Shown: one piece after another, positions 36,507 through 44,377 of the stretch
Numbering within the stretch: position 1 is the stretch's first letter
Layout: each line of letters begins with the position of its first letter
Source: Acinetobacter junii CIP 64.5
Lineage (GTDB): Bacteria; Pseudomonadota; Gammaproteobacteria; Pseudomonadales; Moraxellaceae
Direction of reading: 5' to 3'
Assembly (NCBI RefSeq): GCF_000368765.1
Contig: NZ_KB849659.1
Span: 115,363 to 159,739, forward strand
DNA length: 44,377 nucleotides
The notes under the pieces: model-generated
Database searches by the model: none
Told to the model about the DNA's origin: nothing
What the model saw: the letters and a program-made list of their open reading frames with translations, nothing else
Made by a program: the position numbers and the translations under genes

Positions 36507-38483
36507 ATGTCTTCCAAGACTCCTTCGCAGTTTGCGAATGTGAATCCAAATGTGTTTTTTAGCACAGTCATTATTATCGCAATTTTCTTAGCAATTGTGA
36601 TAATTGCCCCAAGCTCGTTTGAGTTTTTAACTCAACAACTGAAACAGTGGATCACTGATTCGTTTAGTTGGTTCTATGTATTATCAGTCGCCGTTTTCCT
36701 TATTCTACTGATTTACATCGCCTGTTCGGACAGTGGGAAAATCAAACTCGGACCTGATCACAGCCAGCCTGAATATAAAAATGGTTCGTGGTTTGCCATG
36801 CTATTTACGGCAGGTATGGGGATTGGTTTGATGTTTTTTGGTGTGGCTGAACCTGTCATGCACTATGTCAGTCCGCCGAGTGGTGATCCTGAAAGTGTCG
36901 CCTCAGCTCAACAAGCATTAAGAATTACCTTTTTCCATTGGGGGCTACATGCATGGGCAATTTATGCCTTGGTGGGTTTAGCTCTAGCATATTTTGCGTA
37001 TCGACATAATTTGCCTTTAAAAACACGTTCAGCACTTTATCCTATTATCGGTGAACGGATTCATGGTCCTTTGGGCGATAGTATTGATACTTTTGCAACG
37101 ATTGGAACTGTATTTGGTGTCGCGACTTCATTAGGTTTTGGGGTAACGCAAATTAATTCAGGTTTGCATTATTTATTTGGGATAGAACAAAGTACAAATA
37201 TCCAAGTTGGACTTATTATATTTGTCAGTATTTTGGCATCTTTATCTGTTTTTCTAGGACTCGATAAAGGCGTGAAACGCCTTTCTGAATTAAATCTAAT
37301 TCTCGCTTTAACCCTTCTTGCTTTTGTATTTATTGCAGGGCCGAGTATCTATCTGTTACAGACCACGATTCAAAATACAGGTTCTTACATCTCAAATTTA
37401 TTTGCGATGACTTTTAATCTTTATGCCTATCAACCCAATGGTTGGATTGGAGGATGGACAATCCTTTATTGGGCATGGTGGATTTCATGGTCTCCATTCG
37501 TGGGAATGTTCATCGCACGAGTATCAAGAGGACGAACAATTCGCGAGTTTATTGTGGGTGTATTACTGATTCCTACAGGCTTTACTATTATTTGGATGGG
37601 CTTTTTAGGAAATGCGGCACTTTTTAGCATCATGCAAGAAAGCAATACCAATTTAATTCAGGCGGTACAGTTAGACTCTTCGGTTGCATTATTCGAATTT
37701 TTAAATCATCTTCCATTCTCAGGAATTTTAAGTTCTGTTGCCACGCTTTTGGTTATACTTTTTTTCGTTACCTCAGCTGATTCGGGTGCATTGGTGACGG
37801 ATTATCTCACCTCAAAAACCGAAAATTCACCGACTTGGCAACGTTTGTTTTGGACTATCTTGATGGCGCTATTGGCGATTACGCTTTTACTCGTCGGTGG
37901 TCTAGCCGCATTACAGTCATCCATTATTATGAGTGCATTGCCTTTTACGATTGTGATGTTGTTGATGAGTTGGGGGCTTTTAAAAGCATTGAATTTGGAT
38001 GTAACAAAAACTCGAGCTATCCAAGAGGCACGTATCACACCACGCGCAATCAACAACCCACGAAGTTGGCAGCAACGTTTAGGATTGATTATGCATTATC
38101 CACATACAGAACAAGAGGTGAAAAATTATATTGCAAATGATGTTCGCAAAGCCTTTGAAAGCATTCAACGAGAATTCAAACGTCGACATTTAGAAGTTGA
38201 CATTCAAGAGACTGAACAGGGTTTGCAGCTACATGTTGACCATCAGCATGAAATTAACTTTATTTATAAAGTCGTATCACATGCAACGCTTCCACCGAGT
38301 TTTATGCTCGGTCGATCTGAGATCGATGATTCTTCATATTTCCAAGCCGAAGTGTTTTTGCGAGAGGGTGGTCAAAACTATGATGTAATGGATTGGACGC
38401 AAGAAGATTTAATTCAGGACATTATTGATCAGTATGAACGACATCTTTATTTCTTAAATATTGTACGAACGACAACTTCCTAA
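36507..38483 (+). CDS. betT: BCCT-family choline transporter (BetT type)
   Basis: This 658-residue transporter of the betaine/choline/carnitine family has 12 helices up to about residue 500 and then a hydrophilic C-terminal domain of about 150 residues. Family motifs are GMGIGLMFFGVAEPVMHY (about 103-120) and the aromatic box WTILYWAWWISWSPFVGMFIAR, which binds the quaternary amine. Length and long tail resemble E. coli BetT (677), where the tail senses osmotic stress. The betIBA genes are not in this window, so the substrate could also be betaine. Its terminator follows at 38511. Confidence 0.88.
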   Translation: MSSKTPSQFANVNPNVFFSTVIIIAIFLAIVIIAPSSFEFLTQQLKQWITDSFSWFYVLSVAVFLILLIYIACSDSGKIKLGPDHSQPEYKNGSWFAMLFTAGMGIGLMFFGVAEPVMHYVSPPSGDPESVASAQQALRITFFHWGLHAWAIYALVGLALAYFAYRHNLPLKTRSALYPIIGERIHGPLGDSIDTFATIGTVFGVATSLGFGVTQINSGLHYLFGIEQSTNIQVGLIIFVSILASLSVFLGLDKGVKRLSELNLILALTLLAFVFIAGPSIYLLQTTIQNTGSYISNLFAMTFNLYAYQPNGWIGGWTILYWAWWISWSPFVGMFIARVSRGRTIREFIVGVLLIPTGFTIIWMGFLGNAALFSIMQESNTNLIQAVQLDSSVALFEFLNHLPFSGILSSVATLLVILFFVTSADSGALVTDYLTSKTENSPTWQRLFWTILMALLAITLLLVGGLAALQSSIIMSALPFTIVMLLMSWGLLKALNLDVTKTRAIQEARITPRAINNPRSWQQRLGLIMHYPHTEQEVKNYIANDVRKAFESIQREFKRRHLEVDIQETEQGLQLHVDHQHEINFIYKVVSHATLPPSFMLGRSEIDDSSYFQAEVFLREGGQNYDVMDWTQEDLIQDIIDQYERHLYFLNIVRTTTS

Positions 38484-38510
38484 CCCTCAAAAATAATTTC
38501 CTGAGAGACT

Positions 38511-38547
38511 AAAATAACGGCTTCAAAGTAATTGAAGCCGTTATTTT
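38511..38547. terminator. Intrinsic terminator after betT
   Basis: AAAATAACGGCTTCAA (38511-38526), loop AGTAA, TTGAAGCCGTTATTTT (38532-38547): a perfect 16-bp stem with A and T tracts on both sides. Confidence 0.95.
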
Positions 38548-38821
38548 ATTTTGAATGAATTAAATTTGAGCATTATTGAACTTTAAGAAATATTTTCTAA
38601 CTCAGGATGTTGTCTAAAATACAGGCTAAATATAAAAATAGAGCTAGTTTTCTGTAGATAATTAAAACAAATTTTTAATAAAATTATTAAATTACAGTGG
38701 CTTAGGTTTGTAAAATTCGTTTTTTCTTATAATTAATAAATTTTAAATTATATAAATCAGTAAATTAGATAAGTTAAAGTTTAAAAATAAAACAACCAAA
38801 TAATTAAATTTTTAAAATCAC
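38548..38821. other. A/T-rich rRNA upstream region
   Basis: No gene is seen. The stretch is dense in A and T tracts, increasingly so toward 38800-38820, directly before the -35 of rRNA promoter P1, as expected for an UP element. Confidence 0.65.
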
Positions 38822-38849
38822 TTGCAAGCGACCTGAAATGCTGTAGAAT
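38822..38849 (+). promoter_or_regulatory. rRNA operon promoter P1 (candidate)
   Basis: TTGCAA (38822-38827), a 16-base spacer and TAGAAT (38844-38849), with an A/T-rich block immediately upstream and a G/C-containing region after the -10, as in stringent rRNA promoters. Confidence 0.65.
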
Positions 38850-38961
38850 GCACATCCATCGGCGGTGATGCGGATAAAAACTTGTTGAGAAACAAGGATT
38901 TGGCTAAAATGGTTGGATTCTTGGGTTGGTTGATAAGTTTTAAAAATATCTAAATTACCTG

Positions 38962-38989
38962 TTGACTTTAAAGAAATTTAGAGTAATAT
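38962..38989 (+). promoter_or_regulatory. rRNA operon promoter P2 (candidate)
   Basis: TTGACT (38962-38967), a 16-base spacer and TAATAT (38984-38989), followed by GCCGACC. It lies about 210 bases before the 16S gene. Confidence 0.75.
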
Positions 38990-39041
38990 AGCCGACCTAG
39001 CTTGATGATGACGAATCATCGAGAAGATCATTAAGAGAATA

Positions 39042-39072
39042 GAAGAACAACTTGTGTGGATTTTTACTGGTT
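39042..39072 (+). other. 16S precursor processing stem, 5' arm
   Basis: GAAGAACAACTTG with GTGGATTTTTACTGG is nearly complementary to 40753-40784 downstream of 16S. The two arms enclose the 16S sequence as the RNase III stem of the rRNA precursor does. Confidence 0.85.
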
Positions 39073-39200
39073 GATCGATCGAAATAATTTTCATTGATTG
39101 AATGGTAGAAATTTCTCGAAGTTTATTTGAGCGAATTTTTAGTCAGAAAATTGATGAGCCAGAATTAGCACCTTGTCTTAACTAAGGTGCAAAATGATTT

Positions 39201-40737
<1,537 letters not shown>

Positions 40738-40752
40738 ACGAAAGATTGGTGA

Positions 40753-40784
40753 CCGGTAAGAATCCACAACAAGTTGTTCTTCGA
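40753..40784 (+). other. 16S precursor processing stem, 3' arm
   Basis: CCGGTAAGAATCCACAAC followed by AAGTTGTTCTTCG is the partner of 39042-39072. Confidence 0.85.
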
Positions 40785-40796
40785 AGATGTATCTGA

Positions 40797-40873
<77 letters not shown>

Positions 40874-40943
40874 CTACTGACGAAGTGATGAATAATCACA
40901 AGCTGCTAGATAAAAAGATATGTCGTTCATTATGATTAAAGCT

Positions 40944-41019
40944 GGGGACTTAGCTTAGTTGGTAGAGCGCCTGCTTTGCACGCAGGAGGTCAGGAGTTCG
41001 ACTCTCCTAGTCTCCACCA
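40944..41019 (+). tRNA. tRNA-Ala (TGC)
   Basis: This 76-base tRNA has an acceptor stem GGGGACT/AGTCTCC (one G-U pair), with A and CCA encoded. The anticodon stem CCTGC...GCAGG encloses TGC at 40977-40979. It is the second spacer tRNA of the rRNA operon. Confidence 0.98.
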
Positions 41020-41443
41020 AATTCGAGGGTAAACAAAGCAACGCTTTGTCCGAGAATTTAAGCAAACAGCTATGCTGTGCGCAGGCACACATAGAACGAA
41101 GCTTGGAGCTAAAGATTACAGAACTTAGTAAGCAAATAGCTTCTTAACTTCTGTGATTTATCACAGTTTACTACGCACCGACGAGGTGGTAGTTAATCAT
41201 TAACAGATTAGAAAATTGAGTCTGAAATAAATTGTTCAAACTCGATTAAATAGGAAGATAACAAGTAATTGTTAAATTAATATTTAATCTGAGAACTAGC
41301 AAAAACACTGAATCAAGCGTTTTGGTATATGAATTTAGATTGAAGCTGTATGGTGATTAAATTCACAGACAACAAACCAGTAGCAATTAAGTTTGCAACG
41401 ATAACACTCACTTGTATGTGTTAACGACTGTTTGGGGTTGTAT
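41020..41443 (+). other. 16S-23S spacer after tRNA-Ala
   Basis: No gene. Directly after the tRNA comes a folded block: ACAAAGC (41034-41040), loop AAC, GCTTTGT (41044-41050), with outer AAATTC and GAATTT also able to pair. Further on, CTGTGATTTATCACAG (41152-41167) is another hairpin. The end (41428 on) is one arm of the 23S processing stem. Confidence 0.7.
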
Positions 41444-44334
<2,891 letters not shown>

Positions 44335-44377
44335 ACAACACCCAAACAGTTGTTGTATTCAAGATAAATTCAATACA

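Overview
The window reads as Acinetobacter (Gammaproteobacteria, Moraxellaceae) chromosome. The rRNA operon has the layout 16S, tRNA-Ile(GAT), tRNA-Ala(TGC), 23S. The coding DNA is A/T-rich, and the gene set (zur-znuCB facing znuA, the full atp operon, lysM-dprA-tsaC facing def, yjcH-actP beside an SSS-domain hybrid kinase, BetT) is typical of that genus. I do not claim a species. Nearly all of it is housekeeping or transport, with two small pockets of less ordinary genes.

Layout. 1-195: the 5' end of an IS4-type transposase, cut by the window edge and preceded by a strong hairpin. 244-1948: a DyP peroxidase and a LysE-type exporter. 1945-5030: high-affinity zinc uptake, with zur-znuC-znuB on the minus strand, znuA on the plus strand, and a perfect Zur-type palindrome between them. 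5108-12400: the F1Fo ATP synthase operon atpIBEFHAGDC with a good promoter and a clear terminator. 12682-15635: a 725-residue protein (TPR, a PD-(D/E)XK-like motif, a membrane segment) converging on a solo phospholipase D-family protein; this is the most accessory-looking pocket. 15740-20219: glutathione peroxidase, an AraC regulator, an MFS exporter broken by one in-frame TGA, a divergent TetR regulator with palindromic operators, and an EamA exporter. 20220-20613: noncoding DNA with a candidate small RNA. 20614-24160: tsaC, dprA and a LysM protein on the minus strand, with def divergent. 24182-27597: a copper module made of a His-rich DUF2946 protein and an OprC-type TonB receptor, then an unrecognised 253-residue protein. 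27943-33677: a CrbS-like sensor kinase divergent from yjcH-actP (acetate uptake). 33730-36346: an MpaB/DUF2236 protein, a divergent TetR regulator and a small channel-like membrane protein. 36507-38483: a BCCT choline transporter. 38548-44377: rRNA promoters, 16S, two tRNAs, spacer and 23S; the 5S gene would lie beyond the window.

How the genes work together. Zur with ZnuABC is a self-contained zinc-homeostasis unit. CrbS with YjcH/ActP suggests acetate sensing coupled to acetate uptake. DUF2946 with the OprC-like receptor points to copper acquisition, supported by CxxxM and HxM motifs in the receptor. The broken MFS gene, its divergent TetR regulator and its tandem operators look like an efflux locus that has recently lost its pump. 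I see no CRISPR array, prophage or complete mobile element. The least explained items are the TPR/nuclease-like/membrane protein, the neighbouring PLD protein, and two intergenic stretches whose terminators have no matching upstream gene.
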